A DNA stretch of 64,000 bases from Halobacterium hubeiense (GTDB lineage Archaea > Halobacteriota > Halobacteria > Halobacteriales > Halobacteriaceae), in assembly GCF_001488575.1 (NCBI RefSeq), contig NZ_LN831302.1, positions 124,001 to 188,000 on the forward strand, in the 5' to 3' direction. The notes beneath the pieces were generated by a model. The model was not told the origin of the DNA. It searched no databases and was given only the letters and a program-made list of their open reading frames with translations. The position numbers and the translations under genes are program-made. This document shows, in pieces, positions 26,295-35,166 of this stretch. Positions within the stretch are counted from its first letter, which is position 1, and the number at the start of each line of letters is the position of its first letter.

Positions 26295-27440
26295 CTAGTC
26301 CGGGTTTTCGGGCGGCACCGCTTCCTCGCTGGGTTCGTCACTCTGGTCGGCTTGGTAGTCGACGGCCTGTTGCTGGAGGGCGTCGATCCGTGGGACGTCG
26401 GTCACATTCGAGAAGAGGACGACCGCTTCGAGGGTCTCGGAGTCGGTCCGGGGGTCGTCACCGGCGAGGATTTCGACGGTGTCGGTCTCCTGTTCGAGCC
26501 ACTGGCGTGCGCTTTCGAAGCCACGCCGCGAGAGCTCCTGTGGCGGGCCTGAGAGCACGACTAGCGCGCGTTCCGCGCTCGCAATGTCACAGGGGAGGGT
26601 GAGCCGGGAGTTGGCGGCCCGCCGGACGAGCGATTTGACTTTCGCGGCGTCAGTTGTTTGTGGCTCCGTCTCGTCGCGAACGCCGAGCCACGAGAGCAAC
26701 CGAGCGAGGACGCCGGACGGCGTCGACTCGAGTTCGGTTGCGGCGTGCCCGATCGACGAGAGGCCACCAGGTGCGAGCGTGCGAATCATGTCGCTGGAGT
26801 CAACCGCGTTCTCCGCGACCGTCGAGGCGTCGAGTTCGCCCGCCGCGAACAGCGTCACGACGCGCGTTGCGAGCGCCTGTGTTGCCTCGTCGTGGCCAGC
26901 ATCGTCCAAGCGGGGCTGCCAGGTTTCGCGGTCGAACGTGAGCATGCTGTCTGCTGCGGGCACGATCGAGCGGAGCGCGCGGCCCGCGTTGACGGCCGCT
27001 TGGCCGCCCTCGGATTCGGCGGGCAGGACGCCCAGTGCATACACCGGCTCGTCGTACGTCGCCTGCAGCTCCTCGATGAGCACCGACCCGGCGCCGCTGC
27101 CAGTGGCACTGCCGAGCCCGGTGACGACGAGGATGCCGTCGCAGTCGTGGATGGGCAGCGAGTCGAACGCACGCCGGATCTCGGGCAGGTCGTTCCGCGT
27201 GACGTCGACGGCGAGGTCCGGATCGTCGACGCCCTGCTCGTCCACTGCCTGGTGGGTGTCGCCGATCAGGAACCGCTGTGCCTCGGACACCATCTCTAGG
27301 TCGTCGGGGACAGTTTGGGAGATCTCGCAGACGAGCGCGTTGCCGTGGCTGAACGTCCGCTCCGTCTCCGCTTCCACTGCGAGGATGCGATCGACGATCC
27401 GACTCCCGGTCTCGCCGACCCCAACGAGTGCGAGTTCCAT
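26295..27440 (-). CDS. CetZ-like tubulin-superfamily protein with divergent GTP-binding motifs
   Basis: 381 residues, clearly homologous to the adjacent CetZ over its whole length (GVGETGSRIVDRIL, EIRRAFDSLPIHDCDGILVV, DEPVYALGVLPAE, ARQWLEQETDTVEIL). The tubulin signature loop reads GLGSATGSGAGS instead of GGGTGSG. The KGHGVGGD-type segment is replaced by VDEQGVDDPDL, and the FDNDAWR residues are changed to FDRETWQ. GTP binding or hydrolysis may be impaired. Its start overlaps the stop of the upstream CetZ by one base (TAATG-type), so the two are co-translated. It could be a partner subunit or regulator of the first protein. Confidence 0.8.
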   Translation of the reverse strand: MELALVGVGETGSRIVDRILAVEAETERTFSHGNALVCEISQTVPDDLEMVSEAQRFLIGDTHQAVDEQGVDDPDLAVDVTRNDLPEIRRAFDSLPIHDCDGILVVTGLGSATGSGAGSVLIEELQATYDEPVYALGVLPAESEGGQAAVNAGRALRSIVPAADSMLTFDRETWQPRLDDAGHDEATQALATRVVTLFAAGELDASTVAENAVDSSDMIRTLAPGGLSSIGHAATELESTPSGVLARLLSWLGVRDETEPQTTDAAKVKSLVRRAANSRLTLPCDIASAERALVVLSGPPQELSRRGFESARQWLEQETDTVEILAGDDPRTDSETLEAVVLFSNVTDVPRIDALQQQAVDYQADQSDEPSEEAVPPENPD

Positions 27441-28618
27441 TAGACAACCGGGTCGAGGTCGTCGTTCTCGTCGGTGATCAGGTCGTTAATCTCCTCCTCG
27501 CGGACGGCTTCCTGCTCGGCGATCTTCTCTTGGGCGTCGACGGCCTGGTTCTGGATTTCCTCGATCCGCGGGGTTTCCGTGACGTTCGAGAGCAGCACCG
27601 CCGCAGCGAGCTGTGGGGACTGCTTACGCGGGTCGTCACCCACGAGCACTTCCACCGTGTCAGCCTCCTGTTCGAGCCACTGGCGGGCGCTCTCGATGCC
27701 TTTCCGCGAGAACTCGCTGGGCGGCCCCGAGACCACGACGAGAACGCGGTCGGCGCTGGAGATCTCCGCGGGCACCGTGAGCCGGGAGTTGACCGCGCGA
27801 CGCACGAGCCCCTGAATCTTCGTTGCGTTGCTCCCGTCGTCCTGTTGGGTGGTCTGGTCGCCGCTCCACCGGTCGAGAAGCCCCTCGCCTGCCTCGTTAT
27901 CCACTTGGGTTGCGGCGTACCCGATGGTTGAGACCCCGCCCGTGTCGAGGGTGCGAATGATGTCGCTGGAGTCCATGGCGTTCTCCGCGACTTCCGAGTC
28001 GTCCGTTTCGCCGGCCGCCAGCAGCGTCACCAGCCGGGCCGCCAGCTCGCGGTTCATCTGCTCGTAGCCTTCCTCGATGGTCTGCTCGCGAGCCCGCCAG
28101 GCGTCGTTGTCGAAGCCGATGAAGTTGTCGACCTTCGTGACGAACGACTGCAGCGACCGCGCGGCGTTCAGCGCCGGTCGGCCGCCTTCGAACTCGCCGG
28201 GCAGCACGCCGAGGCCGTACACGGGCTCGTCGTACATCTCCTGGAGCGCGTCGATGACGACCGGGCCGCCACCGCTGCCGGTGCCGCCGCCGAGGCCGGC
28301 GACGACGAGCATCGCGTCGACCTCGTGAATTTCGATGTCGTCGAACGCGCGACGAATCTCCTCGATATCGGCCGAGGCGACTTCGGCGCCGACTTCGACG
28401 TCACCGCCAACGCCGTGGCCTTTCGCCTTCTGGTTCGTGTCACCGATGAGGATCCGCCGCTCTTCGGGGATGTAGTCGGGCTTGGCAAGGTCCGTTCGCG
28501 CGGTGTTGATGGCGTGGACGTGTTGGCAGAGGTTTCGATCCGTTCGGGATTCGAACTCGAGCATTCGATCGACGATTTTGCTGCCGGCGTTCCCAACGCC
28601 GATCGTTGCGAGTTTCAT
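27440..28618 (-). CDS. cetZ: CetZ family tubulin-like GTPase
   Basis: 392 residues. Motifs are GVGNAGSKIVDRM (nucleotide loop), KGHGVGGDVEVGAEVA, the tubulin signature GLGGGTGSGGGPVV, GLGVLPGEFEGGRPALNAARS, NFIGFDNDAWR and GGVSTIGYAA. The acidic tail after about 345 is helical and Glu-rich. CetZ proteins form filaments that control cell shape and motility in haloarchaea. Start ATG at 28618 with a TATA-like box about 25 to 35 bases upstream. It is the first gene of a two-gene operon with the divergent paralogue. Confidence 0.93.
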   Translation of the reverse strand: MKLATIGVGNAGSKIVDRMLEFESRTDRNLCQHVHAINTARTDLAKPDYIPEERRILIGDTNQKAKGHGVGGDVEVGAEVASADIEEIRRAFDDIEIHEVDAMLVVAGLGGGTGSGGGPVVIDALQEMYDEPVYGLGVLPGEFEGGRPALNAARSLQSFVTKVDNFIGFDNDAWRAREQTIEEGYEQMNRELAARLVTLLAAGETDDSEVAENAMDSSDIIRTLDTGGVSTIGYAATQVDNEAGEGLLDRWSGDQTTQQDDGSNATKIQGLVRRAVNSRLTVPAEISSADRVLVVVSGPPSEFSRKGIESARQWLEQEADTVEVLVGDDPRKQSPQLAAAVLLSNVTETPRIEEIQNQAVDAQEKIAEQEAVREEEINDLITDENDDLDPVV

Positions 28619-28642
28619 TGTGGTGGGTCTATCCCGTCATGG

Positions 28643-28653
28643 ATATTTAAAAC
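28643..28653 (-). promoter_or_regulatory. TATA-like box for the cetZ pair
   Basis: On the minus strand TTTTAAATATC lies 25 to 35 bases before the ATG at 28618, a standard haloarchaeal leaderless promoter. Confidence 0.55.
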
Positions 28654-28659
28654 CCGCGA

Positions 28660-28985
28660 GTATTGAAACATCAATGACGGGTTTCCTGTGGGTGGTTCTT
28701 CACAGGCGGCCCAAGGCGGATGCCCTGACCCTTGAGGTCGGGTAGGAAGCCGACAGCAGAATACACAAACCACCGGTCTCAAACACGTGCGTTCTCGCGG
28801 GACTCGCCGTTCCGAGTCCCACTGCTAGGCACTGGTGTAGGAAAGCTTGGAAGAACCGATGACGCCGCCCTCAACAGCGTCTATGTCCCTCTTCCAAGGT
28901 CGGTCGGGCTCAACGGCTCCAACCAACAAGAACACATTCTGTATCGGTCCAATTAAACCTATCGGGCGGTCCGATACGCCCCAGT
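28660..28985. other. Gene-free stretch with insertion-element remnants
   Basis: No convincing gene is present. The segment 28705 to 28745 (GGATGCCCTGACCCTTGAGGTCGGG, then AGGAAGCC) resembles the hairpin-rich ends of haloarchaeal TnpB elements. A frame on the plus strand up to 28956 is open but matches nothing I know; it might be the decayed tail of a transposon gene. It is less GC-rich than the core. Confidence 0.35.
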
Positions 28986-29011
28986 TTGCACATGTTTGTA
29001 TTTGAAAGCCT

Positions 29012-29359
29012 TCACTTCTCTCTTGGCGGTCGGGTAATGGCCCATGTTACCCCATCCGAACTTCCGCCCCATCGCTCAAACTCGAACGCTGTCGTCCGCG
29101 CTTCGAGATCTGTCATTGCAACCCCAACGCGTTTTACCGATGCGTCGAGAGCGGTTGCAATGTGGCGGCTTTTGACAAATAGCCGTCCATCTGTGGCCTC
29201 GGCGTCCAAGTACTGGAGGATTCTGTCCTGTAACGCGGGTTGGCTTGCTTCAGACACATCTATGCTGGCCACATTATCGTTATCAACTTTTCGCGAACCA
29301 GTTACTGTCTCGTCTGCGAGACAGCGGGTTCCGTTTGTCCTCCGGTTCGGGGTGGTCAC
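29012..29359 (-). CDS. DUF7123-like small winged-helix protein
   Basis: Up to 115 residues, of which the C-terminal 80 are convincing: LQDRILQYLDAEATDGRLFVKSRHIATALDASVKRVGVAMTDLEA and a final strand WGGSSDGVTWAITR. This is a winged-helix fold of a haloarchaeal family I know as DUF7123, probably DNA-binding. GTG at 29359 gives the longest protein. The poorly conserved first 30 residues mean that a GTG in KVDNDNVASID may be the true start, with AAAGTTGATAACG upstream. Confidence 0.6.
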   Translation of the reverse strand: MTTPNRRTNGTRCLADETVTGSRKVDNDNVASIDVSEASQPALQDRILQYLDAEATDGRLFVKSRHIATALDASVKRVGVAMTDLEARTTAFEFERWGGSSDGVTWAITRPPREK

Positions 29360-29436
29360 GCCAAGTGGCCGGTTCTCCGCTTACACGGCGAGTGCGACGC
29401 CGAATTCACGGCCACACCCCTCTTCGAGCGAGCGCG

Positions 29437-29859
29437 TCAGGTTTCCGAGGTTGTATACAGTGCGAGGCTGCAGACGACGAACAGGGCTTCAGCGAGCTTT
29501 GCTCCCAGCGCGTTCCAATTGAGCGACCCCTGCATGTAGAACGCCGAGAGGAATCCCTCAAACCCGCCGTAGAAGAAAAACGAGAGGATGGTGACGAACG
29601 CGTAGGCGGCCGCCACGAGGTAGAGCTCGCGCCGCCAGTACCGTGTCAGGTATAGTCCGACGCCGCCCAAGAAGCCGAGACCGTTGAGCGCGAACAGGAT
29701 GCCCAGCGTCTGACTGAAGCCGTAGAACTGTGGCGCCAACAGCAGGTGGATAATGCCGGTGATGACCGCGAGGTCGTTGGCGAGATAGCCAATGAGGCTG
29801 TCTGGGAGGCTGATGAGGTCGCTACTGCGCCCCGTCGTATTGGTACCGAGATCTGACAT
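29437..29859 (-). CDS. Four-helix membrane protein (DUF7475-like)
   Basis: 140 residues with four membrane helices (about 25 to 45, 50 to 70, 80 to 103 and 115 to 135). Features include LAVITGIIHLLLAP, GILFALNGLGFLGGVGLYLTRYWRRELYLVAAAYAF and a late YGGFEGFLSAFYMQGSLNWNALGAKLAEALFV. Similar haloarchaeal proteins are known only as a DUF (7475 from memory). ATG at 29859 begins MSDLGTNTTG. It follows the TetR gene on the same strand, 118 bases away. Confidence 0.65.
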   Translation of the reverse strand: MSDLGTNTTGRSSDLISLPDSLIGYLANDLAVITGIIHLLLAPQFYGFSQTLGILFALNGLGFLGGVGLYLTRYWRRELYLVAAAYAFVTILSFFFYGGFEGFLSAFYMQGSLNWNALGAKLAEALFVVCSLALYTTSET

Positions 29860-29977
29860 ATTCCCCACTACTGAACACACCGCAATAGCTTTGGGGGGTA
29901 ACCCGTGAGCAAGGGCGAGTACGGTTGCCTCAGACCGCCGACGACAGCTATCTTTCCCGAGGAGCGAATCCCGCCGT

Positions 29978-30589
29978 TTACGACTCTTCGACGGCCAAGA
30001 GTCGGTCTTCAATATAGTCATCGAGCTCTGTACGGACGGTTCGATGCCTATCCACTGTAATCCGGTCAAATATTTCCCCACTAACCAGTGCGAGGATGAA
30101 ATCTGCAACGGAATCAGGGTCAACCTCTCTGAAATCACCGGACTCGATGCCAGCCACGATGATCTCTCGCACCGACTCCCGGAAACCCATTTGTGACCGA
30201 TTAAAACATTCTCGGTAGTCCTCATTGTGGATTGCTCGTGTTCGTAATTCGACCAGCACCTTCTCGTAGTCGCGTTTTTGGTGTTCATCACCGGTCGGGA
30301 GAATGTTGTCAAGCAGTGCTCGAAGTCGTGTTTCCGGATCTACATCGTCAGCGATGGGTAGTCTGCCCTTCTGAACGCGTTCAAGCAGGTACTTAAGAAG
30401 CTCAAGGAGTATCTCGTCTTTCCCGTCATAGTGGTAGAAAATCAGGCCTTCCGACTTGGCGAACCGCTGGCTCACCTGATTAATTGTGAGGTCACTGTAC
30501 CCGTGTTCAGCCAGCGCATCAAATGTCGCCTCCATGATGGCTGCCCGAGTGTCGTCAGGGTCCTCCGGGAAGAGCGGGTTATTCGCCAT
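29978..30589 (-). CDS. TetR family transcriptional regulator
   Basis: 203 residues. The N-terminal HTH (about 12 to 60) reads RAAIMEATFDALAEHGYSDLTINQVSQRFAKSEGLIFYHYDGKDEIL, the standard TetR DNA-binding domain. A helical ligand domain follows with the EYRECF and ESVREIIVAGIESGDFREVDP segments. The divergent operon at 30942 encodes an exported protein and an MMPL transporter, and a perfect palindrome stands in its promoter. This regulator is therefore the likely repressor of that efflux operon. Ligand unknown. Confidence 0.9.
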   Translation of the reverse strand: MANNPLFPEDPDDTRAAIMEATFDALAEHGYSDLTINQVSQRFAKSEGLIFYHYDGKDEILLELLKYLLERVQKGRLPIADDVDPETRLRALLDNILPTGDEHQKRDYEKVLVELRTRAIHNEDYRECFNRSQMGFRESVREIIVAGIESGDFREVDPDSVADFILALVSGEIFDRITVDRHRTVRTELDDYIEDRLLAVEES

Positions 30590-30655
30590 ACTTTGTATTG
30601 TCCTTGCTCATAGTTAGCCGTTGCTTCCCAATCAAAGGGGTTGTCTTGGTCCAAC

Positions 30656-30699
30656 CTCACCCACGGAGGAATCCCCCCTTCAGGGTGGGAGGAAGCCAA
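30656..30699. repeat. Solo TnpB-element end remnant
   Basis: The bases CACCCACGGAGGAATCC then CCCCTTCAGGGTGGGAGGAAGCC resemble the 5' end of the TnpB elements (CCACCCCTTTAGGAGTGGG, then AGGAAGC on the minus strand). No tnpB is attached. It sits in the TetR/efflux intergenic region. Confidence 0.45.
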
Positions 30700-30793
30700 G
30701 TCGTTGAAATTGGGGCAGCGCGCCTGGGTTCGCTGTGTTTCTTCCTGGCGGTCGGTTCGGTGTTCTGTATCTCTGCTCCGTTGATTCCGGTAG

Positions 30794-30832
30794 GGTAATA
30801 TACCCGGGGCAAAAACTGAGTGAGCACTCAGT
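30794..30832 (+). promoter_or_regulatory. TATA-like box and TetR-type operator of the efflux operon
   Basis: GGGTAATATACCC (about 30793 to 30805) is a TATA-containing near-palindrome. It is followed by the perfect 8-2-8 palindrome ACTGAGTG-AG-CACTCAGT (30815 to 30832) in the predicted start-site region. That layout fits repression by the divergent TetR protein. Confidence 0.65.
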
Positions 30833-30837
30833 CAAAT

Positions 30838-30945
30838 ATGGCTGCTCGGACGGAAACCGGCCACCCAGGGAACCAGGTCGTCGATGACCTCCAGCCATTT
30901 CGCGCAGCACAGAACCGAGCAACCGTAGCAGAACGTAACTCATGA
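30838..30945 (+). CDS. 35-residue leader ORF, coupled to the exported protein gene
   Basis: ATG at 30838 opens a frame starting MAARTETGHPGNQVVDDL and ending VAERNS, with its TGA overlapping the next gene's ATG (ATGA at 30942 to 30945). It starts 5 bases past the operator and so would be the first codon region of the transcript. It has no membrane segment or known domain. It may be a real small protein, or a leader that couples translation to the downstream gene. Confidence 0.4.
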   Translation: MAARTETGHPGNQVVDDLQPFRAAQNRATVAERNS

Positions 30946-32603
30946 CTCAGAAAACGCCAGAACACACGCACAACTCGAAGGTATTGCACCTCCTCATACT
31001 ATCCGTCCTGATAACCGGGTCAGTGGTCGGCGGTGTCGCCGTTACAGCGACGGCTCAAGCCGGCTCTTCTGGCCAAGTAATTGGCGCCCCAGATATCTCG
31101 TTTGCGACCGGTTCGGGCACGTTTTCGGCCGGGACCACCGGTGAACTAACGGTCTCGATCGTTAACCGTGGCCAGATTCTGAGAGCCGGTCCGTCCCAGT
31201 ATGAAGACCGGGTCACCACCGCGGAAGCATTAACCTTTGAACCGCAAGATGATGACGTTCCGATCAAGATCCAAACCGAACGAGTGACGGTCGGTAATTT
31301 CCCGGTTGGAGGGGCGGAACAACCGATTTCGGTCACTGTGCCGGACGATACTGAACCCGGGACATACGACATTCCGATTACGGCCGAATATACGTACACC
31401 CGATTCATCGATTATACCGCCAACGGGGTCGATGAGATAACGGAATCCACGAAAGAGAAAACCGACTCGATAACCATCCATGTCAATGAAAATGCGCAGT
31501 TCGAGATCGTCGACTCAAATGCGTCAGCACAAATCGGCGATGAGAACGATATCTCAGTTGCGCTCCGCAACACGGGCTCCGAGATTGCTAGTGGGGCGAG
31601 TGTAACGGCTGAGTCCAGAAGCAGCTCGGTAACGTTCGAATCTGCCGATACGTCTTCATCCACCTTCGTTGGCGATTGGGAACCGGGTGAGGTTCGAACC
31701 GCTACCTACAACGTTCGACTCGAGTCTGATGCCGTCCTCCGTGGCTATCCGCTTGATTTGACGGTGAACTACGAGGACAGTGACGGGTTCGACCAGACGT
31801 CCAACCCACTGACTTCCGTGGTCCAGTCGACTCCGGAACAGTCCTTCGCCGTTACCGATGTCTCGTCGTCGCTCCGTGTTGGCGAAAGTGGGGCGATTAC
31901 GGGGACGATTGAGAACACCGGCCCCACTCCGGTGGAGAGTGTGGCGGTCCGTCCGAATGAGAACCTCTCGTCGGTCGTCCCGGGTGAGAAATCTGTCGTT
32001 GTTGGGTCGCTTGCCCCCAGTGAGTCCACGTCGTTCCGACTTCCGATGGAAGTCACCAGCGAGGGTGAACCAGGCGAGAAATTGATCGGGCTTGACGTGC
32101 AGTACCGGGACAGCGACGGCGATCAGCGAACGTACAGCAAACACGACATTTCAGCGTCTGTTGGACCGGAGCGGGACGCGTTCAAACTAGCGGCCACGGA
32201 TCAAACGATTTCTGTGGGGAGTTCGCGGACGCTCGCAGTTGAAGTGACAAACAATCTCGACGAGACCGTGACTGACGTCGATGCACGGCTGTTCGCAGAT
32301 GACCCACTCGCCACCGGTGACACGGATACCAGCTACATCGAATCACTAGAACCCGGTGAGTCCACGACGCTTGACTTCGACGTGTCGGCTACAGCCGCCG
32401 CGACAGCCGGGAACACGTATCCGATTTCCTTTGACTTCCGGTACACGGACCGCCGTGGCGACACCCACCTCTCAGATACGTTCCGGTATCCGCTTAACGC
32501 AGCTCAATCGACGAACGGCGGCGGGCCACCGCTCGTCCTTATTGGCGGGGCAGCAGTAATTGTCCTCGGGGGTGCAGCAGTCGTCTATCGGAGGTATAAC
32601 TGA
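30942..32603 (+). CDS. Exported S-layer/CARDB-like (COG1361-type) protein with C-terminal anchor
   Basis: 553 residues. A signal peptide (about 15 to 40, LHLLILSVLITGSVVGGVAVTATAQA) precedes four Ig-like NEW3/CARDB repeats (around 50 to 175, 185 to 290, 297 to 400 and 410 to 515). Each has patterns such as NTGSEIASGASVT, GTIENTGPTPVESVAV and VEVTNNLDETVTDV. A C-terminal hydrophobic helix (about 527 to 548) and basic YRRYN anchor it. In archaea this family is often paired with MMPL/RND transporters, as here: its stop overlaps the transporter's ATG (TGATG). It may be the transporter's external partner. Confidence 0.85.
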   Translation: MTQKTPEHTHNSKVLHLLILSVLITGSVVGGVAVTATAQAGSSGQVIGAPDISFATGSGTFSAGTTGELTVSIVNRGQILRAGPSQYEDRVTTAEALTFEPQDDDVPIKIQTERVTVGNFPVGGAEQPISVTVPDDTEPGTYDIPITAEYTYTRFIDYTANGVDEITESTKEKTDSITIHVNENAQFEIVDSNASAQIGDENDISVALRNTGSEIASGASVTAESRSSSVTFESADTSSSTFVGDWEPGEVRTATYNVRLESDAVLRGYPLDLTVNYEDSDGFDQTSNPLTSVVQSTPEQSFAVTDVSSSLRVGESGAITGTIENTGPTPVESVAVRPNENLSSVVPGEKSVVVGSLAPSESTSFRLPMEVTSEGEPGEKLIGLDVQYRDSDGDQRTYSKHDISASVGPERDAFKLAATDQTISVGSSRTLAVEVTNNLDETVTDVDARLFADDPLATGDTDTSYIESLEPGESTTLDFDVSATAAATAGNTYPISFDFRYTDRRGDTHLSDTFRYPLNAAQSTNGGGPPLVLIGGAAVIVLGGAAVVYRRYN

Positions 32604-35077
32604 TGGCAGTCGCGGAGGCGGTTGAAGCGGCGATAAAACGCCTTAACAACGGTATCGTAGACCGACCCCGCGCCATAATTATTGCATTCCTGCTTCTGAC
32701 AGGCGTGTTTGCGGGAGGCCTCGGCTCTGTCTCGATGGGGGAAGGAGGCCTTGATGCGTTTACCGAGGGACTCCCAGAGCAGAACGCGCTCGACGATGTC
32801 AACGAGAACTTCCAACAGCCATTTGCGCCGAACACGGAGACGACACAGCTCATCCGAACGGATGATAATGTTCTCACGAAAGAGTCGCTGATTCGCGAAG
32901 CACGCGTTCTTGAACAGATCGAATCACGAGACGATCTCTGGATGGACGCAGCGAGTGGGCCGGTCCCACTCATCGCGCAGCAGCTGAATCCGTCGGCGTC
33001 GACACCGACGGCGTATCGGGAGACGCTCGAACGGGCAAGCCCGACTGAAATCCGGCAGACCGTTCGCGATCTCAAAGGGAACGCTCAGTTCACTGGCTCG
33101 CTCGCCGATAACTTTAATCCAACCAGTGTTTCGGCTTCGGCGTCGATTACGACGGTCTCGCATACGCTCTCGAAGAGTTTGGGAAGCGACGAATTGACCA
33201 CCGTTCAGACGGAGATCCAGTCGATCGCTGAGAACGCACCCAGTGATCTTCGCGCGTTCGGATCGGGGACGACACAGGCTGAGATCACCCAGTCGATGAC
33301 CGACTCGCTCACTATCGTGATGCCGATCGTGATCCTGTTGTTGCTGTTCTTCCTGGTCGTCGCCTACCGTGACCCCATTGACGTCGCGCTCGGACTGATC
33401 TCGCTGGTGATGACGATCATCTGGACGTTTGGCTTCCTCGGGTATGCCGGCATTCCGTTCAGCCAGCAGATGATCTCCGTGCCGGTGTTACTGCTTGCTG
33501 TCGGCGTCGACTTCGGCATCCACATCATTAACCGCTACCGCGAAGAGACGGAACGCGGATTTGAGGGAATTGAGGCGATGCGGGCAGCAAATGGCCAACT
33601 GATGGTCGCGTTCATCATCGTCACCGTGACCGCCGTGTTCGGGTTCGGCGCGAACGTCATTTCCGACCTCTCCCCGATCCGGAACTTAGGGATTGCCTCC
33701 GCGCTGGGAATCATCTTCACGTACCTGATCTTCGGGCTGTTTTTACCGGCCGCGAAGCTGGCTACCGACGACGTCCGGACCCGGCTTGGCGTCCCGGAGT
33801 TCAACTCGAAACCGATCGCCTCGGAAGACTCGGCTCTCGGGCGCGTACTCGCATTCCCAGCACAGGTAAGCCAATACGCCCCAACAGCGATTGTCGTTGC
33901 GCTACTTCTGTCCGGTGCTGTCATGGGTGCGTACGGGTCTGGCGTCGGCACCTCCTTCGAGAACGAGGACTTTCTGCCACCTGAGGAACTCCCGGATTAC
34001 CTCGAGGTCTTACCGGCTCAGTTCAGCCCCGGGGAGTATACGATTACGGAGACGATGAATCTGCTCGACAATAAGTTTGGTCAGCGTGATTCGATTAAAA
34101 TCTATCTCGAGGGGAACTTCGAAGAAGATCACGCACTCGAAGCCATGGCTGCCTCCGACGAGAGCCCACCAGAGCCACTTGCCGTTGGTGCAGGCGGCCA
34201 AGCAGAAGCCCAGAGTATCGTGACGGTGATTCAGTCCCATGCCGACCAGAATCCGGAGTTCGCGTCCTTAGTCGCTCGCAACGACCAAAACGACAACGGG
34301 ATTCCGGACCAGAATCTGGAACGCATCTACGACGTGTTGTTTGCCTCGTCAGCAAGTGGGCAAGCCGAGCAATATCTGACGGAAGACCACCGAACCGCAC
34401 AGATCGAGTATACGGTTGATTCGGACGCAACCCCGTCAGAAGCTTCGTCTGCAGCAAGCGAACTCGCCGAGCGATTCCCAACTGAAGCAACCGGAACGGG
34501 GAATACCGTCGTGATGTCCGCAGTGATGGACCGAATCTTCCAGTCGGCGATTCAAGGGCTGGCGATCGCGGTCGTGTTGACGGCGTCGTTCCTGGTGGTT
34601 GTGTACGGGGTGCTCGAACGGAAGCCGCTGTTAGGCGTCGTGAACGTGTTCCCGATCCTGATCTCGATTGCGTTCCTCTTGGGAACGATGCGATATCTGG
34701 GAATGACGTTGAATGCGTTGACAGCGACGATTCTCTCGATCTCAGTCGGCGTTGGGATTGCCTACTCGGTGCACACGACCCACCGGTTCATCGACGAGTA
34801 CGATCAGGCAACGGGCGCGCATGAAGCGATGGTCGTGACACTCTCGGGGACTGGCGGTGCGTTGTTCGGCAGCATGCTCACCACAACGCTCGGGACCGGG
34901 GCGCTCGCATTAGCGATTACCCCACTGCTCGGCAACTTCGGGACCTTGATCGCACTCAGCGTCTCCTACTCGTTCCTGATGTCGATCATCGCACTGCCCC
35001 CCGCAGTGTTGCTCTGGGAACGAGTCCGCCAGTGGGAGCTTCAGCCGCTCGCACGGCTCCGGCCAACGACCGACTAG
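32603..35077 (+). CDS. MMPL/RND superfamily transporter
   Basis: 824 residues with the two-repeat RND layout: one helix, an external domain, then five to six helices, twice. The first core has VPVLLLAVGVDFGIHIINRYREETERG and the second ISVGVGIAYSVHTTHRFIDEY, both with the small-residue/acidic pattern of sterol-sensing/MMPL cores. External loops occupy about 50 to 225 and 455 to 630. The likely role is export of lipids or hydrophobic compounds. It is co-translated with the exported CARDB-like protein and probably regulated by the TetR protein. Confidence 0.92.
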   Translation: MAVAEAVEAAIKRLNNGIVDRPRAIIIAFLLLTGVFAGGLGSVSMGEGGLDAFTEGLPEQNALDDVNENFQQPFAPNTETTQLIRTDDNVLTKESLIREARVLEQIESRDDLWMDAASGPVPLIAQQLNPSASTPTAYRETLERASPTEIRQTVRDLKGNAQFTGSLADNFNPTSVSASASITTVSHTLSKSLGSDELTTVQTEIQSIAENAPSDLRAFGSGTTQAEITQSMTDSLTIVMPIVILLLLFFLVVAYRDPIDVALGLISLVMTIIWTFGFLGYAGIPFSQQMISVPVLLLAVGVDFGIHIINRYREETERGFEGIEAMRAANGQLMVAFIIVTVTAVFGFGANVISDLSPIRNLGIASALGIIFTYLIFGLFLPAAKLATDDVRTRLGVPEFNSKPIASEDSALGRVLAFPAQVSQYAPTAIVVALLLSGAVMGAYGSGVGTSFENEDFLPPEELPDYLEVLPAQFSPGEYTITETMNLLDNKFGQRDSIKIYLEGNFEEDHALEAMAASDESPPEPLAVGAGGQAEAQSIVTVIQSHADQNPEFASLVARNDQNDNGIPDQNLERIYDVLFASSASGQAEQYLTEDHRTAQIEYTVDSDATPSEASSAASELAERFPTEATGTGNTVVMSAVMDRIFQSAIQGLAIAVVLTASFLVVVYGVLERKPLLGVVNVFPILISIAFLLGTMRYLGMTLNALTATILSISVGVGIAYSVHTTHRFIDEYDQATGAHEAMVVTLSGTGGALFGSMLTTTLGTGALALAITPLLGNFGTLIALSVSYSFLMSIIALPPAVLLWERVRQWELQPLARLRPTTD

Positions 35078-35135
35078 AACACGCCCACCGAGTCAGCTAC
35101 CCACTCTGAGACAGCCCATCGTCTCTCGAAAAGAA

Positions 35136-35142
35136 CTTTATA
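35136..35142 (+). promoter_or_regulatory. TATA-like box for the DUF3892 gene
   Basis: CTTTATA lies 25 to 31 bases before the ATG at 35167, as for a leaderless transcript. Confidence 0.5.
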
Positions 35143-35166
35143 CGCCGTGTCGACGTACGCTGCGAC

